A DNA stretch of 5,723 nucleotides from Natronomonas sp. (GCA_007135435.1 SLIW01000387.1:1-5723); one strand, 5' to 3'. Positions 1 through 5,644 are shown, numbered from the stretch's first letter. Program-made: numbers and translations. The notes: generated by a model not told the origin, from the sequence alone.

Positions 1-408
1 CCCGACGTCGAGCGGGCGCTCCGGGAGCACGGCCTGTTCCGGTGGCTCGGGCTCCGGGTCCACGACCTCGAACCCGGCCGCGTGGTCTTCGAGCTGCCGT
101 TCGACGAGAAGTTCGCGAACCTCGGCTCGGGGACGATCCACGGAGGGATCACGGCCACGGTCATGGACACCGCCTCGGGGTTCGCCCTGCAGTCGACCTT
201 CGACGATCCCGGGACCACCGCACTCACGACGACGGACCTCGACGTCCGGTACGTCCGCCCCGCCCGGGACGACCTCCGCGTCGAGGCGGACGTCGTCCGG
301 GCCGGCGGCACGATGGGGTACACCGAGTGCGTGGCGACGACGGTCCACCAGGGTGAACGGACGCTCGTCGCCACCGGCGGCACCAGCTACCGGCTGTTCA
401 GGGAGTGA
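1..408 (+). CDS. PaaI-type hotdog thioesterase, 5' end missing
   Basis: Predicted acyl-CoA thioesterase of the PaaI/YbgC hotdog family, which hydrolyses acyl-CoA or aryl-CoA thioesters in the cytoplasm. The frame is open from the first base of the window and stops at TGA 406-408, giving 135 visible residues; only a short N-terminal piece should be missing, because the family is usually about 135-160 residues. Counting from the first visible codon, the signature is Asn40, the HGG turn at 47-49 and Asp56 in MDTASG, the usual position of the catalytic acid. It is followed by the family-like strand TTTDLDVRYVRPA and an ending GGTSYRLF typical of the last strand. A GTG lies at 82, but starting there would remove conserved fold and is not favoured. 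The MaoC hotdog hydratase lies 215 bases downstream on the same strand, which suggests a shared acyl-CoA role. Family call is firm; substrate is unknown. Confidence 0.9.
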   Translation, partial: PDVERALREHGLFRWLGLRVHDLEPGRVVFELPFDEKFANLGSGTIHGGITATVMDTASGFALQSTFDDPGTTALTTTDLDVRYVRPARDDLRVEADVVRAGGTMGYTECVATTVHQGERTLVATGGTSYRLFRE

Positions 409-611
409 GACGGGATCGGGACGATGGACACGAGACATCCACTGATGACGACGCCACTGCCGACGGCGACACGGAGGTCACGGCCGACGGCGAGACAGAG
501 GCCACGGACGACGGCGAGACGGAGGCCACGGACGACGGCGACGCGGCGGGTGCCGCCGGCGTCCGAGGGAACCGAACGCGTGAAAGGGCGATCGAACGAA
601 CGGGACGATGA
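405..611 (+). CDS. possible small acidic repeat peptide (doubtful)
   Basis: A 68-codon frame starts at GTG 405, overlapping the thioesterase TGA in a GTGA arrangement typical of translational coupling, and ends at TGA 609-611, 12 bases before the MaoC ATG. The middle encodes an acidic octapeptide repeat of the form G-[ED]-T-E-[AV]-T-[AD]-D, followed by an Ala/Gly stretch and a basic tail rich in Arg. No domain, signal peptide or membrane segment is visible. In favour: position, overlap and the acidic repeat, which is common in halophile proteins. Against: codon third positions are G/C-rich only inside the repeat and are mixed in both flanks, and the basic tail is unusual. It may be a real small protein, a decayed one, or simply a spacer with an expanded repeat. 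Confidence 0.25.
   Translation: MRRDRDDGHETSTDDDATADGDTEVTADGETEATDDGETEATDDGDAAGAAGVRGNRTRERAIERTGR
465..536 (+). repeat. 24-bp tandem repeat, three copies
   Basis: Three head-to-tail 24-base units lie at 465-488, 489-512 and 513-536, with a decayed fourth beginning GGCGAC at 537. Copies 2 and 3 differ at one base; copy 1 differs at several. The period is eight codons, and in the frame of the possible small ORF each unit encodes an acidic octapeptide. The tract fills the centre of the spacer between the two hotdog genes. Confidence 0.85.
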
Positions 612-612
612 C

Positions 613-619
613 GGAGTGA
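613..619 (+). promoter_or_regulatory. Shine-Dalgarno site of the MaoC gene
   Basis: GGAGTGA lies five bases before ATG 624 and nearly matches the anti-Shine-Dalgarno end of archaeal 16S rRNA. It supports the 624 start. No convincing TATA box is seen in 409-612, so the gene is probably translated from a transcript that begins upstream of the thioesterase. Confidence 0.6.
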
Positions 620-623
620 ACAC

Positions 624-1094
624 ATGAGCGACACCGAGACGGACACCGAGGAACCGAGCGTCTTCTACGACATCGAGGAGGGCGACACCAGGGTCACCCA
701 GGGTCGGACGATCACCGAGGCGGACGTGATGAACTTCGCGGGGGTCTCCGGTGATTTCAACCACATCCACACCGACGAGGAGCGGATGCAGGAGTCGATG
801 TTCGGCGAGCGGATCGCCCACGGTATGCTCGCGGTCAGCGCGGCGACCGGCCTGCTGTGGCAGAGCCGGACGCGCGAGGAGCGCGACGCCGTCGTCGCGT
901 TCTACGGCATCGACGAGCTCCGGTTCCGCCAGCCGCTGTACGTCGGCGACACCATCCGCGTCGAGACGGAGGTCCTCGAGACGCGGGAACGCGAGGAGGG
1001 CCCCGGTAACGGGACCGTCAGGTTCCACGTCGACGTCGTCAACCAGCGCGACCAGGTCGTCGTCTCCTGCCAGATGACGTCATTGATGCGGTAG
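624..1094 (+). CDS. MaoC-type (R)-specific enoyl-CoA hydratase
   Basis: Cytoplasmic hotdog-fold hydratase of the MaoC/PhaJ type, 156 residues, expected to add water to trans-2-enoyl-CoA to give (R)-3-hydroxyacyl-CoA. This can feed fatty-acid breakdown or polyhydroxyalkanoate supply. Residues 1-12 are an acidic, Thr-rich N-terminal extension. The hydratase signature runs from about 37 to 68: FAGVSGD, then Asp44 and His49 spaced as in the catalytic Asp/His pair of PhaJ, then FGERIAHGM. The remainder, including FRQPLYVGDTIRVETEV, fits the later strands. One oddity is His47 where most members have Pro in the D-x-N-P-x-H motif. The start is fixed by ATG 624 with its Shine-Dalgarno site. A hotdog thioesterase upstream on the same strand suggests one acyl-CoA operon. 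The exact substrate cannot be read from sequence; a hydratase of another short acyl-CoA remains possible. Confidence 0.92.
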   Translation: MSDTETDTEEPSVFYDIEEGDTRVTQGRTITEADVMNFAGVSGDFNHIHTDEERMQESMFGERIAHGMLAVSAATGLLWQSRTREERDAVVAFYGIDELRFRQPLYVGDTIRVETEVLETREREEGPGNGTVRFHVDVVNQRDQVVVSCQMTSLMR

Positions 1095-1104
1095 GACGGG
1101 CGAA

Positions 1105-1119
1105 CCCTGCCGATCAGGG
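1105..1119 (+). other. small hairpin after the MaoC gene
   Basis: CCCTG (1105-1109) and CAGGG (1115-1119) can pair as a five-base stem around a five-base loop, ten bases after the MaoC stop. There is no following T tract, which haloarchaeal terminators usually need, so a terminator role is uncertain. Confidence 0.2.
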
Positions 1120-1146
1120 CCGGGGAGACGCGGGCACCTGGCCCCG

Positions 1147-1293
1147 GTACTCCCGGCATCAGGTTCTGTACTCCCGGCATCAGGTCCGGTCCTCCCGGCA
1201 TCAGGTTCGGTACCCCCGGCATCGGGTCCGGTCCTCCCGGCATCAGGTTCGGTACCCCCGGCATCGGGTCCAGTACGCCAACCACGCGGTCCG
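1147..1293 (+). repeat. 21-bp intergenic tandem repeat array, seven copies
   Basis: Seven contiguous 21-base units start at 1147, 1168, 1189, 1210, 1231, 1252 and 1273; the last is badly decayed. The core is CCCGGCATC followed by AGGT or GGGT. From copy 3 on, two variants alternate (GTCCTC...CATCAGG and GTACCC...CATCGGG), making a 42-base higher-order unit; copies 3+4 and 5+6 differ at one base of 42. The GTACCC variant contains the inverted arms CCCG-GCAT-CGGG. The array fills the gap between the MaoC gene and the antiporter promoter and ends about ten bases before its TATA box. There are no spacers, so it is not CRISPR. Promoter-proximal protein-binding sites are possible, as is simple slippage expansion. 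Confidence 0.9.
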
Positions 1294-1303
1294 GCACCCC
1301 ACC

Positions 1304-1311
1304 TTTTTATA
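1304..1311 (+). promoter_or_regulatory. TATA box of the antiporter gene
   Basis: TTTTTATA is a clear archaeal TATA element in an otherwise GC-rich spacer. Transcription should begin about 25-27 bases beyond its centre, near 1333-1336, leaving a leader of about 20 bases before GTG 1356. It lies just downstream of the 21-bp repeat array. Confidence 0.7.
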
Positions 1312-1355
1312 CGTAGGGACGTGTCGGGGGCAGGTACTCGAGTGGTCCCCCAGCC

Positions 1356-3464
1356 GTGCTCGCGTTCTCGATACCACTGCAGTCGGACGTCGATCCAGCG
1401 GAGGCAGAGCGGCTCCTGTTGCGGTGGTTGCCGGAGTTGCCCATCGAGGAGCCGGTGGTGCTGTTCGCGCTGGCGCTCGGGGCGTTCCTCGTCGCCCCGC
1501 TGCTCATCGAGCGGTTCGGTATCCCGGGCATCGTCGGCATCGTCCTGGCCGGGACGGCGATCGGACCGAACGGCGTCGGACTCCTGGCCCTCTCGGAGAC
1601 CGTCGAGATTCTCGGGACGGTCGGGCTCGTCTACCTCCTGTTCACGGTCGGTCTGGAGATGGACCTCAAGGGGTTCGCCCGGGCTCCCGAGGACGCCGCG
1701 CTGTTCGGCCTGTTGAGCTTCGGCATCCCGTTCGTCGCGGGGACGACGGCCGTCTGGTGGGTCCTCGGGATGGATCCGCTGGCGGCCGCGCTCCTCGCCG
1801 CGGTGTTCGCCTCGCACACGTTGCTCGCGTACCCGATCGTCAACCGCCTGGACATCGCGAAGAACGAGGCCGTGACTGCGGTCTTCGGCGGTATCCTCTT
1901 TACCGACACGCTGGCGTTGGTGGTTCTGGCGATCGTCATCGGCGCCGTCGAGGGGGGATTGACCGTGGCGCTGTTCGGCAGCGTCGCCCTCGCGCTCGCC
2001 GTCCTGTTCGGCGGCGTCTGGCTGGTCGTCCCGCGGGTCGCCCGGTGGTTCTTCAAGAACTTCAGCCAGGAGTCCTACTACGAGTTCCTCTTCGTCGCCG
2101 TCGTCGTCTTCGCCGCCGCCAGCCTCGCGGAGATCCTCGGGCTGGCGGCCATCCTGGGCGCGTTCGTCGCCGGGATCGCGCTCAACCGGCTCGTCCCGAC
2201 CGGCGGGACGCTCCGGAACCGCGTCGAGTTCTTCGGCAACGCCTTCTTCATCCCGTTCTTCCTCTTCCACGTCGGGATGCTGGTCGACCCCTGGGTGCTC
2301 CTCGAGGGGCTCGGGACGATCCAGGTGACGGTCCTCATCGTCGCGGTCATGGTCTCGTTCAAGTACGTGGCGGCGTGGGCCGTCTCGTTCGTCCAGGGCT
2401 ACGACCGGAACCAGCGGGGCGTCGTCTTCGGGCTGTCGGTCGGACAGGCCGCCGCCGCCCTCGCCATCACCCTCATCGGCTTCGAGGCGGGGCTGTTCAC
2501 GACGGACGTCCTGAACGCCGTCGTCCTGATGCTCCTCGTCACCGCCGTCGCCAGCCCGTGGCTGACCGAGCGGTACGGCCGCCGGCTGGTCCAGGAGACC
2601 GAGGTCGAACCAGGGGACGTCGACTTCCGGGACCCCCGGATCCTCCTCCCGCTCTCGACCCACGCCGAGCGGCGCCGGGAGCTCCTCGAGCTCGGACTGG
2701 TGCTCAAGGAGTCGCCGGCCGAGAACCCGATCCACCTGCTGACGGTGGTCCGGCCCGGCGCCGACCGGGAGACCGAACGGGAGGTCGAGGAGGTCGAACG
2801 CGACCTCCTCGAGCTCGCGGAGTTCGGCGAGGGCGCCGACCTGCCGGTCGAGGCGGAGACGCGGGTGAACCACAACGTCGCATCGGGGATCGTCCGCGCC
2901 AGCGTCGAGACGCGCGCCGACCTCATCGCCATCGGATGGGACGCGAGACGGTCCTTCCAGGACCGGGTCTTCGGGTCGATCATCGACCAGGTGCTCGACC
3001 GGACCTCCGTGCCGGTCGCCGTCTCGCGGCTGGGTCACCCCATAAACGTCACCCGGCACGTGTACGTCGTCGTCCCGTCGGGGATCGACCACCACGAGGG
3101 CTTCTACGAGGCCGTCTACCACGTGAAGGCGCTGATCGACAGGCTGGGCGCCGATGCGACGGCCCTCGTCGTCGACGGCCCCGCCCACCAGTACGAGCGG
3201 CTCTTCGACCTCGTCGAACCGGAGCTCGAGGCCGACTTCGAATCGGTGCCCGACTATACCTCCCTCCTCGAGCAGCTGGCCGACTGCACCGAGGAGGACG
3301 ACCTCGTGGTGGCGCTATCCCCACGCGAGGGCCGTGTGGGCTGGAATCCCGCGTTGGCGGCGCTCCCCAACCGGCTGCACGACCTCCCGCCGCACTCCTT
3401 CATCGTCATCCACCCGCGGGAGGCAGAGCCAGGGTTCGCCGGGCAGTTCCTCCGGATGAAGTGA
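1356..3464 (+). CDS. CPA2/Kef-type cation:proton antiporter with two USP-like domains
   Basis: Membrane antiporter of 702 residues that should exchange Na+ or K+ for H+, supporting ion and pH balance in a salt-adapted cell. Residues ~33-415 form about 12 hydrophobic segments with Kef/CPA2 landmarks: RFGIPGIVGIVLAG and IGPNGVG (53-75), FTVGLEMDL (96-104), ASHTLLAYP (152-160), the ion-site pair Thr183-Asp184 in LFTDTLAL, HVGM (305-308), and a GLSVGQAAAALA segment near the end. Members differ at the residue before this Asp (Asp, Asn or Gln); Thr is less usual. Residues ~426-559 resemble a universal stress protein domain, but its nucleotide loop (G527 to G540-S541) lacks the central glycine of the usual G-x2-G-x9-G pattern, so ATP binding is doubtful. 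Residues ~566-702 look like a second, more diverged copy. No TrkA-N/RCK domain is present. GTG 1356 is the first start after an in-frame TAG at 1314 and fits the TATA box. The ion specificity is inferred only. Confidence 0.93.
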   Translation: MLAFSIPLQSDVDPAEAERLLLRWLPELPIEEPVVLFALALGAFLVAPLLIERFGIPGIVGIVLAGTAIGPNGVGLLALSETVEILGTVGLVYLLFTVGLEMDLKGFARAPEDAALFGLLSFGIPFVAGTTAVWWVLGMDPLAAALLAAVFASHTLLAYPIVNRLDIAKNEAVTAVFGGILFTDTLALVVLAIVIGAVEGGLTVALFGSVALALAVLFGGVWLVVPRVARWFFKNFSQESYYEFLFVAVVVFAAASLAEILGLAAILGAFVAGIALNRLVPTGGTLRNRVEFFGNAFFIPFFLFHVGMLVDPWVLLEGLGTIQVTVLIVAVMVSFKYVAAWAVSFVQGYDRNQRGVVFGLSVGQAAAALAITLIGFEAGLFTTDVLNAVVLMLLVTAVASPWLTERYGRRLVQETEVEPGDVDFRDPRILLPLSTHAERRRELLELGLVLKESPAENPIHLLTVVRPGADRETEREVEEVERDLLELAEFGEGADLPVEAETRVNHNVASGIVRASVETRADLIAIGWDARRSFQDRVFGSIIDQVLDRTSVPVAVSRLGHPINVTRHVYVVVPSGIDHHEGFYEAVYHVKALIDRLGADATALVVDGPAHQYERLFDLVEPELEADFESVPDYTSLLEQLADCTEEDDLVVALSPREGRVGWNPALAALPNRLHDLPPHSFIVIHPREAEPGFAGQFLRMK

Positions 3465-3509
3465 CTCGCCCTCGCCGAAGCGACAGCGACCGGCCCTCGC
3501 CGACGCGGA
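3465..3509. other. convergent spacer with an 11-bp direct repeat
   Basis: The antiporter and the winged-helix gene end towards each other across 45 bases. GCCCTCGCCGA occurs twice, at 3468-3478 and 3493-3503. No T tract or strong hairpin is seen, so no terminator is called for either gene. Confidence 0.5.
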
Positions 3510-3866
3510 CTAGTACTCCTCGTAGGCGAGGTTCATGACCCACCGCGAGAAGGCGTCGCTCTGGGGGTCGATCTCCTCGTCGCCGACGAACGGCGAGAGC
3601 ATGTCCCCGGCCATGAGCAGGGAGAACTCGAGGTCGCCCGGGTCGCGGATCGGTGTGACGTAGTAGGTGTTGTGGCCGTCGTAGACGGTCTCCTCGCGCT
3701 CGACGAGCTCCCGATCCTCCAGCTTGTCGAGGATGCGGCTCCCCTTCCGGGAGTCGATGTCGAGCTCCTTCCAGAAGTCGCTCTGGTGGATGCCACCGGT
3801 CTCGCGGATCAGTTCCAGCCCGGCGCGTTCGACGTCGGAGAGGTCCGCCTCGGCGTCGGCGCTCAT
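3510..3866 (-). CDS. small winged-helix transcription regulator
   Basis: A 118-residue cytoplasmic protein, probably a DNA-binding regulator. Residues ~10-72 have the layout of a MarR/Lrp-like winged helix: a first helix (DVERAGLELIRETGG), a helix-turn-helix (IHQSDFWKEL, then DSRKGSRILDKLEDRELV as the likely recognition helix), and a wing (EREETVYDGHNTYYV). The C-terminal part (75-118) is acidic and more hydrophobic (LEFSLLMAGDML) and may mediate dimer contacts. No ligand-binding domain or Cys-rich metal site is seen. ATG at 3864-3866 is chosen over a frame extension to 4070 because the extension runs into the NRDE gene and because a TATA box lies at the right distance for a leaderless transcript. 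The target is unknown; it converges with the antiporter and follows the NRDE gene, so either could be regulated, but the sequence does not show it. Confidence 0.85.
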   Translation of the reverse strand: MSADAEADLSDVERAGLELIRETGGIHQSDFWKELDIDSRKGSRILDKLEDRELVEREETVYDGHNTYYVTPIRDPGDLEFSLLMAGDMLSPFVGDEEIDPQSDAFSRWVMNLAYEEY

Positions 3867-3890
3867 TGGATGGAGATGCGCCGGCGAGCC

Positions 3891-3897
3891 TTTTAAA
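3891..3897 (-). promoter_or_regulatory. TATA box of the winged-helix gene, overlapping the NRDE stop codon
   Basis: Read on the minus strand the box is TTTAAAA, centred about 28 bases before ATG 3866, which predicts a leaderless mRNA. The TAA stop of the NRDE gene (3893-3895) lies inside it. The regulator can therefore be transcribed independently of the gene upstream. Confidence 0.7.
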
Positions 3898-4864
3898 TCA
3901 TCGCTTCCACGAGGCGATAGGGGGTCTCGCAGGGCGGCCCGTCGGCGAACTCGTAGACGCGCTCGTCGCCGAGGCGGATCAGGGACGACGATCGGGTCCC
4001 GAAGCCGTCCCCGTGGATGCAGACACCGCACTCGTGGTCGCCCAGCAGCTCGCCCGCCCGCCGCGTCCACGCCCCCGCCGTCTCGCCCGCCTGGGGCGTG
4101 AGGCGGTCGAGGATGCGTGTCGCGTTGGCGGCCTGTCGACGGCCGACCTCCGGGCGGGCAGACGGGACGAACCAGGCGCCGTCGAACCCGACGTTCACGA
4201 CGACGTGGACGCCCGGTTCGAACGCGTGGATCGCGTACTCCGCGGATGGTTGGCCCACCCCTTCGGGGTCGCCTCGTCGTGCCGAGGGGGTACGGGTCGC
4301 TCCGCCGGTCCCGTCGCCTTCTAGGGTCTCACCGTCGGCTTCGCCACCTCCGAGGGTCTCACCGTCGGCTTCGCCACCTCCGAGGGTCTCTCCACCGGGT
4401 CTGACGCCCTCGAGGGTCGCCTCCCCGGACCTATCGGAGCCGTCGGTCGTCACCCCGGGTCCGTCGCCTCCCACCAGCGTCCCCCCGTGTTCGACCAGGA
4501 TGCAGTCGTCCCCGTCCACCGCCAGGAGGTGGAATGGGGCGTAGCGCCGCGCGTCCAGCTCGGCCTCGACCCCCGCGATGGCGTCGCGGGCACTCGGGGA
4601 GGCGAGGGCGTCGTCGACCAGCAGCCCGCGGGAGCGATCACCGTCCCCTTCGACCCAGCGGTTCGTGACGGCGACGAGGACGTCGTGTTCGTTGTACCCG
4701 ATCCAGGTCCCGCCGGCCTCCTCGTCGCGGGGGGCGACGACCCGAGGGTCCCCCTCTCGGACGGACGGGGGGCTCGAGGGCCGATCGACGGCCTCGTCGC
4801 GGTTGGCCGCAACGCATATCGGGGCCTCCTCGAAGACCCGCCAGGCGAGGATCAGCGTACACAC
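3893..4864 (-). CDS. NRDE (TANGO2/DUF833) family protein with repeat insert
   Basis: A 323-residue cytoplasmic protein of the NRDE family, named for the conserved Asn-Arg-Asp-Glu seen here at 21-24. Human TANGO2 belongs to it; the biochemical activity is not settled, although the fold is related to Ntn hydrolases. GTG 4862-4864 gives Met-Cys at the N-terminus, as is usual in the family, and Cys2 could become the exposed first residue. Other landmarks are GGTWIGYNEHD and VTNRW (51-70), FHLLAVD (111-117), HVVVNVGFDGAW (220-231) and HGDGFGTRSSSLIRL (284-298). Length exceeds the usual ~250-275 because of a Gly/Glu/Asp-rich insert (~131-205) containing decapeptide repeats. No signal peptide is seen. 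A weak TATA-like TTTTAC about 27 bases upstream suggests a leaderless transcript. The frame is open for about 45 more codons upstream but has no ATG, GTG or TTG there. Confidence 0.92.
   Translation of the reverse strand: MCTLILAWRVFEEAPICVAANRDEAVDRPSSPPSVREGDPRVVAPRDEEAGGTWIGYNEHDVLVAVTNRWVEGDGDRSRGLLVDDALASPSARDAIAGVEAELDARRYAPFHLLAVDGDDCILVEHGGTLVGGDGPGVTTDGSDRSGEATLEGVRPGGETLGGGEADGETLGGGEADGETLEGDGTGGATRTPSARRGDPEGVGQPSAEYAIHAFEPGVHVVVNVGFDGAWFVPSARPEVGRRQAANATRILDRLTPQAGETAGAWTRRAGELLGDHECGVCIHGDGFGTRSSSLIRLGDERVYEFADGPPCETPYRLVEAMI
4294..4443 (-). repeat. 30-bp coding tandem repeat inside the NRDE gene
   Basis: Five 30-base units lie at 4294-4323, 4324-4353, 4354-4383, 4384-4413 and 4414-4443. 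The second and third are identical; the outer ones are diverged. They encode residues ~142-191 as decapeptides with the core GETLGGGEAD and the common feature G-x-T-L. The period is ten codons, so copy-number change keeps the frame. The tract lies between two conserved blocks of the family fold and probably forms a disordered, acidic surface loop. Confidence 0.85.
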
Positions 4865-4887
4865 GGGCGTTGGTACGTACTGGTGCA

Positions 4888-4894
4888 GGTAAAA
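4888..4894 (-). promoter_or_regulatory. weak TATA-like box before the NRDE gene
   Basis: On the minus strand GTTTTAC is centred about 27 bases before GTG 4864, the spacing of a leaderless haloarchaeal promoter. The match to a TATA consensus is partial. A second AT-rich site on the minus strand (AATTTATC, 4954-4961) would give a leader of about 65 bases instead. Confidence 0.4.
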
Positions 4895-4997
4895 CCCGGC
4901 GGGTAGATCACCGGTGTGGTCGTCACTGATGGATTCGGTCGTCGACCGGTACCGATAAATTCGATCGTCGATCTCGAACGCCGCCGCCTCCGGGACC

Positions 4998-5231
4998 CTA
5001 CAACAGCAACGAGATGATGGCGAGGATCAGGAAGACGGCGACCAGGATCTTGGCGATCTGCATGCTGATCCCGGCGACACCGCGGGCGCCGACGACTGCG
5101 GCCACGATCGCGAGGATGAAGAATAGTATCGCGAGCTCGAGGAAGCCGCCCGTGAGCTGGAGGACGGGCGCGGCGAGCCCGTTTGCTACCGACACTATCC
5201 CGCCGGCCGCCGCGACGTCGAGTCCGTACAT
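4998..5231 (-). CDS. DUF1328-type small membrane protein
   Basis: A 77-residue membrane protein with two hydrophobic helices, of the DUF1328 type (YtjA-like in bacteria). The family is widespread and of unknown function. The body matches the family pattern: [20 protein letters not shown] (29-48) as the first helix, a Gly-rich turn [13 protein letters not shown] with Gly51 and Gly54, and [16 protein letters not shown] (62-77) as the second. Residues 1-28 are a mildly hydrophobic N-terminal extension. ATG 5229-5231 is chosen because an upstream ATG at 5321 would add about 30 polar residues that do not resemble the family. The protein ends directly after the second helix, leaving no C-terminal tail. 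It is the first gene of a minus-strand run with the NRDE gene and the regulator, but a 133-base gap makes a shared transcript uncertain. Confidence 0.85.
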   Translation of the reverse strand: MYGLDVAAAGGIVSVANGLAAPVLQLTGGFLELAILFFILAIVAAVVGARGVAGISMQIAKILVAVFLILAIISLLL

Positions 5232-5587
5232 GGGTTCTACGACCGTCACTACAGTTGCTCGATACTTTGTTAGCGATGTCTTAGCCCGTCCCCCCGCCGA
5301 ACGGGCCGTAGACGGGCTCATAACGGCGACAACGAGTTCCCGCAGACCGAGCTTACGCCCGGACTCCGGCGAAAAAGGTCGTCATACTTCCCAATCGCCA
5401 GTATCTGGTAACCGCTAATAATGTGGACTGGGTTGACGTCGGCTCGGCATATCGGTCGTTCACGTGGGGTCGGGCGCGCATCCGGAGCGGAGCTATGCGT
5501 GTCACCGCAAGCCTGGGCTGTGCATGTAACCGCAATCTTTCCCCACTGCAACCCCAGCCCCTCTATTCGTGAGGAGGGCGTACGCAC
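5232..5587. other. lower-GC stretch with no convincing gene
   Basis: Composition drops here: 5221-5280 has 29 G/C of 60 and 5401-5460 has 31 of 60, well below the flanking genes. A minus-strand frame of 89 codons (5318-5587) exists, but it is Cys- and Arg-rich, not acidic, and has no recognisable motif. Small structures are a palindrome CCAG-TAT-CTGG (5398-5408) and a possible interrupted stem pairing GGGCTG+TGCA (5515-5524) with TGCA+CAGCCC (5547-5560). No tRNA, origin repeat or transposase remnant was recognised. Confidence 0.5.
5261..5272 (-). promoter_or_regulatory. possible promoter of the DUF1328 gene
   Basis: TAACAAAGTATC on the minus strand is centred about 35 bases before ATG 5231 and would give a leader of roughly 5-10 bases. 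It is a poor TATA match and is proposed from position and local AT richness only. Confidence 0.25.
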
Positions 5588-5644
5588 GTGGACTTTGTTC
5601 AGCTCTGGCGGATCGATCCCGAAGGCGGCTGGACGGCGACGTGA
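5588..5644 (+). CDS. possible 18-residue leader peptide
   Basis: A short frame GTG 5588 to TGA 5642-5644 encodes MDFVQLWRIDPEGGWTAT. It is preceded by GAGGAGG (5571-5577), the strongest Shine-Dalgarno-like sequence in this part of the window, ten bases from the start. Its stop overlaps a further GTG at 5641 as GTGA. It could be a leader peptide, the broken start of a longer gene, or chance. It is too short for a coding-statistics test. Confidence 0.2.
   Translation: MDFVQLWRIDPEGGWTAT

Noticed and set aside
387..1028. Minus-strand open frame opposite the MaoC gene
   Set aside because: The plus strand encodes a clear MaoC hydratase with catalytic Asp44 and His49 and a Shine-Dalgarno site; the antisense product has no motif.
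1147..1293. CRISPR array
   Set aside because: The units are contiguous with no unique spacers, and no cas gene is present.
1080..3188. A 702-codon minus-strand open frame antisense to the antiporter gene
   Set aside because: It is rich in Asp, Arg, Glu and Gln with no domain, and it mirrors the G/C-ending codons of the clearly homologous plus-strand antiporter. It also runs into the 21-bp array, where it just repeats PDAG-type peptides.
1424..3538. A 704-codon plus-strand frame overlapping the antiporter gene
   Set aside because: Its product is almost all Arg, Gly, Pro and Ala, the usual look of a shifted frame in very GC-rich DNA, and shows no family motif.
3867..4070. N-terminal extension of the winged-helix protein
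   Set aside because: It would overlap the conserved C-terminal end of the NRDE protein and is Arg/Pro-rich; the TATA box at 3891-3897 supports the ATG at 3864-3866.
5232..5321. Longer start for the DUF1328 protein at 5321
   Set aside because: The added residues are polar and basic, do not resemble the family, and correspond to the AT-richer sequence expected of a promoter region.
5318..5587. 89-codon minus-strand hypothetical protein
   Set aside because: It has no acidic bias, no motif and poor third-position codon bias, and it lies in the lower-GC stretch; kept only as a note.
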